Positions 6,754 to 12,883 are shown, numbered from the stretch's first letter. The stretch is DNA of 13,139 nucleotides from Candidatus Microgenomates bacterium (GCA_015485595.1 WFTH01000002.1:1-13139); one strand, 5' to 3'. Translations and numbers: made by a program. Notes: generated from the sequence alone by a model not told the origin.

Positions 6754-6780
6754 TTAGCAGTTACAACTTTATACTGCTAA
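6754..6780 (-). promoter_or_regulatory. CIRCE-like operator upstream of hsp20
   Basis: Read on the minus strand: TTAGCAGTA, nine-base spacer, AACTGCTAA. The CIRCE element bound by HrcA is TTAGCACTC-N9-GAGTGCTAA; each arm here agrees at seven of nine positions with the same 9-9-9 layout, and the outer eight bases of the arms are perfect complements of each other, so the two central changes are compensated. It sits between the promoter and the Shine-Dalgarno, the normal CIRCE location. No hrcA gene is in the window. Confidence 0.65.
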
Positions 6781-6810
6781 TAATATGCCACAACTAGCAG
6801 AGCTTGTCAA
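6780..6810 (-). promoter_or_regulatory. Promoter of hsp20
   Basis: On the minus strand a perfect TTGACA (6810-6805) precedes an A/T-rich -10 region: CATATT at 17 bp spacing or TATTAT at 19 bp. The CIRCE-like repeat begins at the end of the -10 region, so a bound repressor would block initiation. Confidence 0.65.
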
Positions 6811-6826
6811 GCACTGACAGCTAGTT
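6792..6826 (-). repeat. Inverted repeat around the hsp20 -35 region
   Basis: AACTAGC (6792-6798) and GCTAGTT (6820-6826) are perfect complements; an inner pair TGTCA/TGACA (minus strand) uses part of the -35 hexamer. It lies in the 3' flank of rplA, where no U-tract terminator is seen, and may end or stabilise the ribosomal transcript. Confidence 0.4.
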
Positions 6827-6848
6827 AACTCATAGAATCTAGTTTAGA

Positions 6849-7541
6849 CTAGGAAAGCTTGACCTTTATGCCTGGACTCATGGTGGCAGAGAGAACCAGT
6901 TTCTGAAGTTTGCTGCCTAAGGCTTTAATTAAAGCCTCGACATTAGCTTGGATCTCTTTTGTTTCTTGAGAAACCTTGCCCACGCTCACATGAGCCACCG
7001 GTTGTTTGCGGTCGGTCTTGACCACCACCTCGCCAGCAGCCAACTCTTTGGCGCGTTTTTTTGGATTGGTGGTGATGGTGCCGTTTTTAGGATTGGGCAT
7101 TAGACCCTTTGGACCTAAGATCCGAGCGTACTTAGCTAGTTTTGGCACAAACTCAGGGGTAGAAATCAAGACGTCAAAGTCAATCTGACCGTCTGCAATC
7201 TTCTCGATTACCTCGTCACTAGCAATCGCCACCTTAACCGTCTTGCCGGTGGAGTAAGGCAGGGTTAGCCGAGCCTGCTCGCCCACCTCTTTAAAGACCA
7301 TGCTAGCGCTGATGGTGCCATCAAAAGTGGTGTAGGAGGTTTTCTTAGTAAGCTCGATCGCCTCGGTTAGGGGATACTCTTTGGTGCGATCGACCAAGGC
7401 CCGTTTAGCTTGATATTTTTTACCGCGAGTCTTTACTTTTGGCGGTCTTTTTGTGGTGGCTTTTTCTTCTTTGATCTCTGCCTTAACAACCTTTATCTTA
7501 CTCTCAGCGGCAGACATGTCGACGTTTCTTTTAGCGCCCAT
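6849..7541 (-). CDS. rplA: 50S ribosomal protein L1
   Basis: L1 forms the mobile stalk of the large subunit at the E site and binds 23S rRNA; in many bacteria it represses its own operon. The 230-residue product carries the family core from GKKYQAKR (about residue 40) to MSPGIKVKLS, including the signature stretch GPKGLMPNPKNGTIT. About 37 Lys/Glu-rich residues precede the core, longer than the usual few, and look disordered. I chose ATG 7541, eight bases after AAAGGAG; an upstream in-frame start at 7574 lies before that Shine-Dalgarno. It is the last ribosomal gene of the run: rplJ and rplL, which normally follow, are absent, and hsp20 comes next. Confidence 0.95.
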   Translation of the reverse strand: MGAKRNVDMSAAESKIKVVKAEIKEEKATTKRPPKVKTRGKKYQAKRALVDRTKEYPLTEAIELTKKTSYTTFDGTISASMVFKEVGEQARLTLPYSTGKTVKVAIASDEVIEKIADGQIDFDVLISTPEFVPKLAKYARILGPKGLMPNPKNGTITTNPKKRAKELAAGEVVVKTDRKQPVAHVSVGKVSQETKEIQANVEALIKALGSKLQKLVLSATMSPGIKVKLS

Positions 7542-7597
7542 ATAAGTGTCTCCTTTCTTTTTTTGAAAGTCCAAACGACCTTTTTTAATTTTAAATT

Positions 7598-8020
7598 TTA
7601 AGTTACTTCCACTCCCATGCTACGAGCGGTACCGATAACGATCTTTTTAGCTGCTTCTAAGTCGGTGGTGTTTAGATCTGGTAGCTTTTCTTTGGCGATC
7701 GCCTCTACCTGATCCGTGGTTAGTTTGCCAGCTGATTCACGACCAGGCTTTTGACTGCCTTTTTTAAGCTTTAACTGTTGCTTGATCATAGCTGAGACTG
7801 GCGGTAGCTTAAGCACAAAAGTAAACGATCGGTCTTGATAAACGGTGATCTCGGCTGGAATAATCTGACCGCGCTTGTCTGCTGTGCGATCGTTATACTG
7901 CTTAATAAAGTCCATCATGTTGATCCCGGCTTGACCAAGGATTGGACCGACCGGCGGCGCTGGAGTAGCCGCTCCGGCTGGCAGGTTAAGCTTGAGGACG
8001 TTGATGACTTTTTTTGCCAT
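7598..8020 (-). CDS. rplK: 50S ribosomal protein L11
   Basis: L11 binds the GTPase-associated centre of 23S rRNA and helps factor-dependent GTP hydrolysis. Its 140 residues are full length: the N-terminal domain opens with KLNLPAGAATPAPPVGPILGQAG and continues GINMMDFIKQYND, and the C-terminal rRNA-binding domain ends with KIVIGTARSMGVEV. The start ATG has AAGGGAA nine bases upstream. It lies 27 nt after nusG and 56 nt before rplA, the conserved order. Nothing unusual in sequence. Confidence 0.97.
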   Translation of the reverse strand: MAKKVINVLKLNLPAGAATPAPPVGPILGQAGINMMDFIKQYNDRTADKRGQIIPAEITVYQDRSFTFVLKLPPVSAMIKQQLKLKKGSQKPGRESAGKLTTDQVEAIAKEKLPDLNTTDLEAAKKIVIGTARSMGVEVT

Positions 8021-8047
8021 AGTAGTATTCCCTTGTTATTCTTTAAA

Positions 8048-8659
8048 CTAAACTTTTTGAATCTGTAAGAAGTCCAGATCTACCGGGGTCTCGCGCCCAA
8101 AGATGTTAACTAAGACCTGAACCTTACCTTTTTCTTCGTCAATACTTTTAACCGTAGCCAAAAAGTCGGTAAAAGGACCGTCGATAATCTTGACGGCCTC
8201 GCCTTCGACGTAGTCAGCCTTGTACTGAGGGGCAGCTTGAGTCATGTACTGCTTGATGGCCTCAACCTCGTGCTTAGGTAGGGGGGTCGGTTTGTTTCCC
8301 ACCCCCACAAAACCAGTGATGCCTTGAGTGGTTCTAACCGCCAGCCATGATTCGTCGGTTAGCTCCATATGAATCAGCATGTAGCCAGGGAAGATCTTCT
8401 CGGTAACGGTCTTTTTCTGACCTCTTTTAATCTGAATCTTCTCTTGAGTGGGGATTAAGATTTCTAGAATCTTGTCGGTTAGATCCAGGGTCTCGGCTCG
8501 TTGTTTGACCATCTCGGCCACCTTAGCCTCATGGCCTGAGTGGGCATGAACCACGTACCAACGAGCTTTTTTGTTTTTTGCTTCAGAGATCTTAATAATG
8601 TTTGGAGTCTTAACTTTAACCTCTTGTTCCTCTGGTGGAGTGATGTTTTGATCGGTCAT
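8048..8659 (-). CDS. nusG: Transcription elongation/antitermination factor NusG
   Basis: NusG binds the clamp of RNA polymerase through its NGN domain and contacts Rho or ribosomal S10 through its KOW domain. The 203-residue product has a roughly 30-residue polar N-terminal extension, the NGN domain from RWYVVHAHSGHE (about 33) through KIFPGYMLIHMEL and TTQGITGFVGVGNKPTPL, and a KOW domain in the last 55 residues (GEAVKIIDGPFTDFLATV … VNIFGRETPVDLDF). All family hallmarks are present. The ribosome binding site is poor (AAAGAAA), so translation may depend on upstream secE. It sits between secE and rplK as in most bacteria. Confidence 0.97.
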   Translation of the reverse strand: MTDQNITPPEEQEVKVKTPNIIKISEAKNKKARWYVVHAHSGHEAKVAEMVKQRAETLDLTDKILEILIPTQEKIQIKRGQKKTVTEKIFPGYMLIHMELTDESWLAVRTTQGITGFVGVGNKPTPLPKHEVEAIKQYMTQAAPQYKADYVEGEAVKIIDGPFTDFLATVKSIDEEKGKVQVLVNIFGRETPVDLDFLQIQKV

Positions 8660-8712
8660 AGTTTCTTTGGTTTATAGTTTATAAGTTTAGTTTTTACTTT
8701 TTAAACCCACCT

Positions 8713-8883
8713 TTAAAGAATCAAGGTGATAAACTTTTGAAAGACAAAGTCAAGCAGGCCGATGTAAAAAGCTACCAGTAAACTGACGCTGATTACTACA
8801 AAAGTTAGGTTATAGGTAGTTTTTTTATCTGGCCAAGAAACCTTGCTCGCTTCTTCTTTTACTTGTTTAAAGTAGTTGATCAT
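8713..8883 (-). CDS. secE: Preprotein translocase subunit SecE
   Basis: Single-span subunit that clamps SecY in the Sec channel. The 56-residue product has the conserved amphipathic helix and hinge (FKQVKEEASKVSWPDKK) followed by one membrane helix (FVVISVSLLVAFYIGLLDFVF). A longer frame begins at GTG 8937 and adds 18 residues, but a strong promoter (8894-8922) lies inside that extension with a predicted start at about 8888, and no ribosome binding site precedes the GTG. ATG 8883 is therefore preferred and the mRNA would have only about five leader bases. It opens the secE-nusG-rplK-rplA operon; neither rpmG nor tufB is upstream. Confidence 0.88.
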   Translation of the reverse strand: MINYFKQVKEEASKVSWPDKKTTYNLTFVVISVSLLVAFYIGLLDFVFQKFITLIL

Positions 8884-8893
8884 CAGATGGGCT

Positions 8894-8922
8894 ATTGTAA
8901 CAAGCTTTTTATAGTTTGCCAA
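8894..8922 (-). promoter_or_regulatory. Promoter of secE-nusG-rplK-rplA
   Basis: On the minus strand TTGGCA (8922-8917), a 17-bp spacer, and TACAAT (8899-8894) preceded by TG form an extended -10 promoter, one of the best in the window. The predicted transcription start at about 8888 is five bases from the secE ATG. Confidence 0.75.
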
Positions 8923-8950
8923 GTTCAAGTTTAACACTTGATGAGCTTGG

Positions 8951-9910
8951 TTAGAGCCAGTCTCTATCTCGGTTATAGATTACCAGGCTTAGGCCGCCAA
9001 GCACAAACAGACTTCCAATTATCAAGCTCATAAGGGTAAGGTCTATAGCTCCGCTCTCTGGTAAGGTCTCGGTTTGAGTCTCTTTAGCCACGTCTTTATC
9101 TTGACATTTGCAGCTGGTGTCGCTGGTGCACCTGGGGTTTCGACAGTAACCGTCCAGGCAGGCCAGATCTGCTCGACAGTCGCGATTTGACTGGCAGCTG
9201 GCATTACAGCTTAGGCCTTGTGTGTTTGTCTGGGTGGTGATGCCGGACTGGGTTGGTTTGGGTTCTGGGGTAGGGCTGGGTTTAGGAGTGGGGGTGTTGG
9301 TTGCCTGACCTACTACTGTTACTGTAGCGATGCTCTTGGGTATGGCTGCGATGTCTTCACCGGTGTCCTTAAGAGTGATTACGGTAGCTTCTGGGTCAAA
9401 AACCAAAGTATAACTTGCATCCTCGGCCGTGCTGCTGGCAGTGAGTTTAAAGGTAGCTAAGGACTGATCTTCGTTGGTTTGGTAGCCGTTGGTACTGTTA
9501 AAGATACAGCCAACATCCACTCGAACTTCTTTGCCTTGAATATTAACCTGAGTTACAGGGCAGGACCAAGATGAGTTAGAGTTAATGATGACCGGAGTTA
9601 CTTCGGAGGCTGTTAGTTCCGGTGTGGTGCCGTTAAAGGTGTACTTTAATCTAACCGAGATACCGGAAACAATCTTTCCCTGAGTGTTGAAGCTTATGGT
9701 CATGATCTTGGTTTCTTTGGGATTAAGTTGAAGAGTGGTTGGAGTGATCTTGACCTCGGCCACTCCGGTGCCAGTGGAGGCTTGATTGCGCACATCTTGA
9801 TTGGTGTTGGTTAAGAAACGAGCCACCAGCAGACCGACTGTTAACAGAATCAGTAGACTTCCACCGCCGAGATAGAGAGCTAGTTTCTGGTTTTTAACTA
9901 CTTGATTCAT
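8951..9910 (-). CDS. Surface protein: cohesin-like domain, Cys-rich module, LPESG tail
   Basis: 319 residues, predicted to be exported and anchored. An N-terminal membrane helix (about 10-33, LALYLGGGSLLILLTVGLLV) is followed by NQDVRNQAS, then a β-rich region (about 48-200) resembling cohesin-type domains (VKITPTTLQLNP … ATFKLTASSTAEDASYTLVFDP). A Thr/Pro linker (TNTPTPKPSPTPEPKPT) leads to a Cys-rich module with ten cysteines (CNASC … DC … C … C … C … C … CKC) and then LPESG, a hydrophobic helix and a short charged tail, the layout of sortase-type cell-wall sorting signals. No sortase gene is seen here. ATG overlaps the upstream stop codon (ATGA), indicating translational coupling. Ligand and function are unknown. 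Confidence 0.82.
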   Translation of the reverse strand: MNQVVKNQKLALYLGGGSLLILLTVGLLVARFLTNTNQDVRNQASTGTGVAEVKITPTTLQLNPKETKIMTISFNTQGKIVSGISVRLKYTFNGTTPELTASEVTPVIINSNSSWSCPVTQVNIQGKEVRVDVGCIFNSTNGYQTNEDQSLATFKLTASSTAEDASYTLVFDPEATVITLKDTGEDIAAIPKSIATVTVVGQATNTPTPKPSPTPEPKPTQSGITTQTNTQGLSCNASCQSNRDCRADLACLDGYCRNPRCTSDTSCKCQDKDVAKETQTETLPESGAIDLTLMSLIIGSLFVLGGLSLVIYNRDRDWL

Positions 9911-10494
9911 GGTTTTTTAAGCTCGATTAGCCCGCCGGTGGCATCTTTTAGCATGATCACCGACTGAGATGGAACTATTTTTACTTGGTTCGGGGTCAGT
10001 TTGGTCTTGAATATAAAAAGTGGCTTGGATTGATTCGGCAAAAGCAGACTATCTTTCTGGCTAAGCTTGATCAAGGCAAACTCCAAGGTTTTGTCCTTGG
10101 GGTTAAGACGATTAAGTTGGAGCTTAAAGCCTTGTTCTTGCCACCAGGGGTTAAGTTTCAGTCTGTTACTTAAGGCTTGAGCTTGGGTTAAGGTTAAGCC
10201 TGGAGCGAGTTTTAGTTTCAAGGTAATAGCGCTGGGACTGATTTTTTTGGTAGGGAGCAAGTAGAAACTTAGATAGCCAAAACTATCTTGACTGATAGCT
10301 AGATAAGCTAAGGGAAGAGAAGAGGTGGGGGTAACTTGAGTTTCGGTTGGACTGGGTAAAGGTGTAGAGCTTGAACCCAATCTAGATTTTGGTGGATCTT
10401 GAGTTTGTTTAATCACGGTTAAGACCACCATAGTAGCTCCGGCCATGACCAGGCTAACCACCATAACAAGATAAAGACCGTTAATTTTTCTCAT
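9907..10494 (-). CDS. Membrane-anchored surface protein, possible cohesin-like fold
   Basis: 195 residues with an N-terminal membrane helix (about 7-28, LYLVMVVSLVMAGATMVVL), the stretch KQTQDPPKSRLG, a Ser/Thr/Pro-rich linker (about 40-62) and a C-terminal β-rich domain. I do not recognise it from sequence alone; position, anchor and the hydrophobic-strand pattern (ITLKLKLAPGLTL … TLEFALIKLSQ … FIFKTKL) suggest a small relative of its cohesin-like neighbours. Its start follows the upstream stop by one base with AGGAG inside the end of the upstream gene, and its stop overlaps the next start, so the three genes are one translationally coupled operon. Confidence 0.75.
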   Translation of the reverse strand: MRKINGLYLVMVVSLVMAGATMVVLTVIKQTQDPPKSRLGSSSTPLPSPTETQVTPTSSLPLAYLAISQDSFGYLSFYLLPTKKISPSAITLKLKLAPGLTLTQAQALSNRLKLNPWWQEQGFKLQLNRLNPKDKTLEFALIKLSQKDSLLLPNQSKPLFIFKTKLTPNQVKIVPSQSVIMLKDATGGLIELKKP

Positions 10495-10495
10495 C

Positions 10496-11593
10496 TTAGT
10501 CTCCTAGTGTTTCCAGTTGGGTGTGATTTTTAAGTACTAAGGTTACATCGCGAATGTCTAATACTTGATCAAAGTTGACATCGAACCGAGCTAGACCGTT
10601 TGATGCGGTAGCTGGTTGAGTTAGCTGAGTGTACTTAGCCAGGATAGCGCTAATATCGTTTAGGTTAAAGCGGTTCCACTCTCTTTCTGGTTGGGTCACA
10701 AAGTCACCTACGATCACCGGTGTTTGACGGGTTAAGCTAAAGTTTGGTTGCCCTGAAAGGTCTATTTTAAGTTGGCCGACATCAGCCCTTAGGCTTACCG
10801 GAGTTTTTACCAACACTTGGTAGGTCTGAGTAGTGTCTAGGCTTAGTTTTTCTAGGGGTTTAAGATCCGTTGCCTGCATTAGACCATCTGCTTGACTTAC
10901 AAACTCAAGCTCGGTTTTGAGTGGTTCTTGATCTTTGGCGACTAGGTAAACTTGAGTTTTTTGGCTGATATTAGGTCTTGTTACTCCCTGAAGATAGAAA
11001 CTGATGAACTGAGCTTGGGGTGGGGCAAGTTCAAACCTAACTGATGGCAGTTCTGCCAAGAGATTTTTGGTTGTTTGACGGTTAAGGGCTAAAGATCGTT
11101 CTTTATCCCAGGATATCTCTACTTGGTTTTTATCGGTTGAGCTGATCTTTAGTTTTAGTATTGGGACAGCCATGTTGGTTTTAAAAGGTTTCTCTGGTGA
11201 GTTTGGTAGCAAGATTAAACCTAGTTTTTCTCCTTGGTTGGTGACTTTTTTTTCTTTGTGTTTAAGTTTAAGTGCTTGAGATAGATCTCTGACGTCTAGG
11301 TTAAACTTGTTTTTTGCTTGAAGTTCAAAGACAAGCTGTAGTCCATCAACCTCTTGATTGTGGGTGTCTAAAAGAAAAATTACCTCTGCTTGGTTACTTT
11401 TAGTATTTAGAGAATAGCTTAGAGTTATCACTTGATCTGCCTGATTTTCGCTAGCTGCTTTAGATCTAACATCTTGAGTTTGAGTTTGAAGCGACTGAGT
11501 AAGTAAGACGATCAAGCTCACCAATATGATTAAGCCTCCGAAAGTAAAAAGCAGGTAGCCCATGTTAGACCAGATTCGCTTTAAGTAAAGCAT
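10496..11593 (-). CDS. Surface protein with cohesin-like region and C-terminal dockerin-like repeat
   Basis: 365 residues. A membrane helix near residues 12-33 (GYLLFTFGGLIILVSLIVLL) is followed by TQTQDVRSKAAS, then a long β-rich extracellular part (about 50-300). The last 70 residues resemble a dockerin: after VGDF and FNLNDISAILAKY comes DVNFDQVLDIRDVTLVLKNH, whose D-x-N-x-D-x3-D-x2-D spacing matches a calcium-binding loop; the first loop is degenerate. No cohesin partner or scaffold role is demonstrated. ATG 11593 has no Shine-Dalgarno, but a -10 element lies so close that the mRNA would begin at or next to it; an internal ATG (residue 11) is an alternative. First gene of the three-gene surface operon, divergent from galU. 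Confidence 0.8.
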   Translation of the reverse strand: MLYLKRIWSNMGYLLFTFGGLIILVSLIVLLTQSLQTQTQDVRSKAASENQADQVITLSYSLNTKSNQAEVIFLLDTHNQEVDGLQLVFELQAKNKFNLDVRDLSQALKLKHKEKKVTNQGEKLGLILLPNSPEKPFKTNMAVPILKLKISSTDKNQVEISWDKERSLALNRQTTKNLLAELPSVRFELAPPQAQFISFYLQGVTRPNISQKTQVYLVAKDQEPLKTELEFVSQADGLMQATDLKPLEKLSLDTTQTYQVLVKTPVSLRADVGQLKIDLSGQPNFSLTRQTPVIVGDFVTQPEREWNRFNLNDISAILAKYTQLTQPATASNGLARFDVNFDQVLDIRDVTLVLKNHTQLETLGD

Positions 11594-11599
11594 AACTCT

Positions 11600-11628
11600 A
11601 CTATAAAGGTTTTTGGATAGTTTGTGGA
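11600..11628 (-). promoter_or_regulatory. Promoter of the surface-protein operon, leaderless
   Basis: On the minus strand TATAGT (11605-11600) lies 17 bp from TCCACA (11628-11623; four of six -35 consensus bases). Seven bases beyond the -10 is the A of the ATG at 11593, so a transcript from it would be leaderless. Confidence 0.5.
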
Positions 11629-11647
11629 GTGGTTGTTGACGTTCGTG

Positions 11648-11653
11648 TATAAT
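11648..11653 (+). promoter_or_regulatory. -10 element of the galU promoter
   Basis: Perfect TATAAT in the galU/surface-operon intergenic region; no good -35 at 16-18 bp. The predicted start near 11660 gives a 55-nt leader. Confidence 0.55.
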
Positions 11654-11660
11654 GGTTTTA

Positions 11661-11700
11661 GTTGTCCACTTAAATCTAAGTAGTAAGTTTTTAGGACAAC
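11661..11700 (+). promoter_or_regulatory. Stem-loop in the galU leader
   Basis: GTTGTCC (11661-11667) pairs with GGACAAC (11694-11700); inside, ACTTA and TAAGT (11668-11681) form a small hairpin. The structure begins at about the predicted transcription start and ends just before the purine-rich AAGAAAGA that serves as ribosome binding site. Confidence 0.4.
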
Positions 11701-11715
11701 CAAGAAAGATAGCCT

Positions 11716-12597
11716 ATGTCTAACGTGCAGATTAAAAAAGCCATCATTACTGCAGCTGGCTTTGGCTCACGCTTTCTACCGATAACCAAGACTTTTCCAA
11801 AAGAAATGCTGCCGATTATAGACAAGCCGATCATTCAGTATCTAGTCGAGGAGGCAGCCGAGGCTGGGATTGAGGAGGTGATTATTGTGGTTTCTCCGGG
11901 AGAGGTGTCTAAGTTTGAGGACTATTTTTATGGTTCGGCTACTAACATTCGCACCTTGATGATTCGTCAAGGTAAACTGGACCGCTGGGATAAGGTGGAG
12001 CAGGTGTTTAAACTGCCTAAAATTACTATTATGCCCCAAGATGATCGCTTGCCTTACGGTAACGGTCGGCCGATCTTAACAGCTAAAGACCTGGTCGAGC
12101 ATGACCAGGCGTTTGTGGTTATGTTTGGTGATGACATGGTCTTGGCTAAACCTGGCGCCACCAAACAGATGATCGACTTTTATAAAGAAAATCCTTGTGA
12201 CGGGGTCTTGGCGGTGCAGGAAGTGCCAGACGATGAGGTCGATCGCTATGGTATGGTTAAGCTTAAGGAAGGTACTCAAGATCAAGTAGAGGCGGTAGTC
12301 GAAAAACCACCAAAAGATAAAGCTCCGTCGAACTTAGCTTCTTATGGTCGGTTTATCTTAACCCCAAGAGTTTTTGAGTATCTTAAACCGGATGCAACCG
12401 GTTTGGATGATGAGCTATGGCTTCAGGACGCTAACATGCAGGTGGCCAAACATGGAGTGATGCGAGTTAAGGTAGTAGATGGTGAGTGGATGACCACTGG
12501 TGATCCACTTCGTTACATGAAGGCTCACGTTAAGTACATGTTGGCCCATGAGAAGTTTGGTAGTGACTTTGGTGGTTGGCTAAAGGGTTTGGTCTAG
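11716..12597 (+). CDS. galU: UTP-glucose-1-phosphate uridylyltransferase-type enzyme
   Basis: Cytoplasmic nucleotidyltransferase making UDP-glucose from UTP and glucose-1-phosphate, feeding envelope glycans. The 293-residue product has the usual length and the N-terminal nucleotide-binding signature AAGFGSRFLPITKTFPKEMLPI (13-34, with the catalytic-type Arg19 and Lys29), KPIIQYLVEEA, the metal-binding GDD at 138-140, VEKPP near 193-197 and a conserved C-terminal GEWMTTGDPLRYMKAHV. The segment that in typical GalU reads GLGHAV before the conserved AKD is PYGNGRPILTAKD (113-125), which is unusual; a different nucleotide or sugar preference is possible. ATG 11716 lies behind AAGAAAGA. The gene is monocistronic, followed by the 147-nt inverted-repeat element. 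Confidence 0.88.
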   Translation: MSNVQIKKAIITAAGFGSRFLPITKTFPKEMLPIIDKPIIQYLVEEAAEAGIEEVIIVVSPGEVSKFEDYFYGSATNIRTLMIRQGKLDRWDKVEQVFKLPKITIMPQDDRLPYGNGRPILTAKDLVEHDQAFVVMFGDDMVLAKPGATKQMIDFYKENPCDGVLAVQEVPDDEVDRYGMVKLKEGTQDQVEAVVEKPPKDKAPSNLASYGRFILTPRVFEYLKPDATGLDDELWLQDANMQVAKHGVMRVKVVDGEWMTTGDPLRYMKAHVKYMLAHEKFGSDFGGWLKGLV

Positions 12598-12609
12598 GAT
12601 TGGCTCTTT

Positions 12610-12756
12610 AACACCCAAGCAGGGAAGACCCATGATTTTCCTGAACACCTTGCTTTAAGGGTTGATGGACTGTTCTTTAAGTGGCGCTGTCTGCTTAAAG
12701 ACTTCCTACCCACCTAGACATTAGCGGGAACGAGCGGTCTTCCCTGCTTGGGTGTT
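12610..12756 (+). ncRNA. Putative structured RNA closed by a perfect 21-bp stem
   Basis: The 21 bases at 12610-12630 (AACACCCAAGCAGG…) are the exact reverse complement of 12736-12756. The 105 nt between can fold into a rod: GGGT/ACCC (12659-12662/12708-12711), GGA/TCC (12667-12669/12704-12706) and an eight-base stem TCTTTAAG/CTTAAAGA (12674-12681/12694-12701) with a 12-nt loop; CTTTAAG at 12653-12659 competes for the same partner. A small hairpin AAC-CCTT/AAGG-GTT lies in the left strand. The plus strand continues with TTTGTTTTTA, a U-tract giving orientation. Closing stem, large bubble and apical stem recall 6S RNA, but I find no diagnostic sequence, no SRP, tmRNA or RNase P motif, and no clear promoter. 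It might instead be an unusual terminator of galU. Confidence 0.5.
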
Positions 12757-12764
12757 TGTTTTTA

Positions 12765-12773
12765 TGTTATAAT
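12765..12773 (+). promoter_or_regulatory. Extended -10 promoter of the tRNA cluster
   Basis: TGTTATAAT is a perfect extended -10; no good -35 is present at the usual distance, where the right arm of the 21-bp repeat lies. The predicted start near 12780 is 18 nt before the first tRNA. Confidence 0.65.
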
Positions 12774-12797
12774 CAAAACCTGCATTTTAAGCTTTAA

Positions 12798-12869
12798 GCC
12801 CAGATAGTTCAGTGGTAGAACGCCATCTTGGTAAGATGGAGGTCGAGGGTCCGATTCCCTCTCTGGGCT
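12798..12869 (+). tRNA. tRNA-Thr (anticodon GGU)
   Basis: Full cloverleaf of 72 nt: acceptor GCCCAGA/TCTGGGC, D stem GTTC/GAAC, anticodon stem CCATC/GATGG with loop TTGGTAA (anticodon GGT at 12830-12832), T stem GAGGG/CCCTC with loop TCCGATT, discriminator T. CCA is not encoded. It reads ACC and ACU and is a substrate of the ThrS in this window. Confidence 0.96.
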
Positions 12870-12883
12870 CAGGGTTAAGTAAA

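Noticed and set aside
9218..9460. 80-codon frame on the plus strand with Gly/Cys-rich product
   Set aside because: It is the complement of the Thr/Pro linker and β-rich region of the surface protein gene and has no ribosome binding site.
12610..12756. SRP RNA, tmRNA, RNase P RNA or 5S rRNA
   Set aside because: None of the conserved cores (SRP GGAA apical loop region, tmRNA tRNA-like end, RNase P conserved regions, 5S signature) is visible and the length does not fit the larger ones.
12610..12756. Insertion element or MITE bounded by 21-bp terminal inverted repeats
   Set aside because: No target-site duplication flanks the arms, there is no second copy in the window, and a U-tract abuts only one side, which fits an RNA better.
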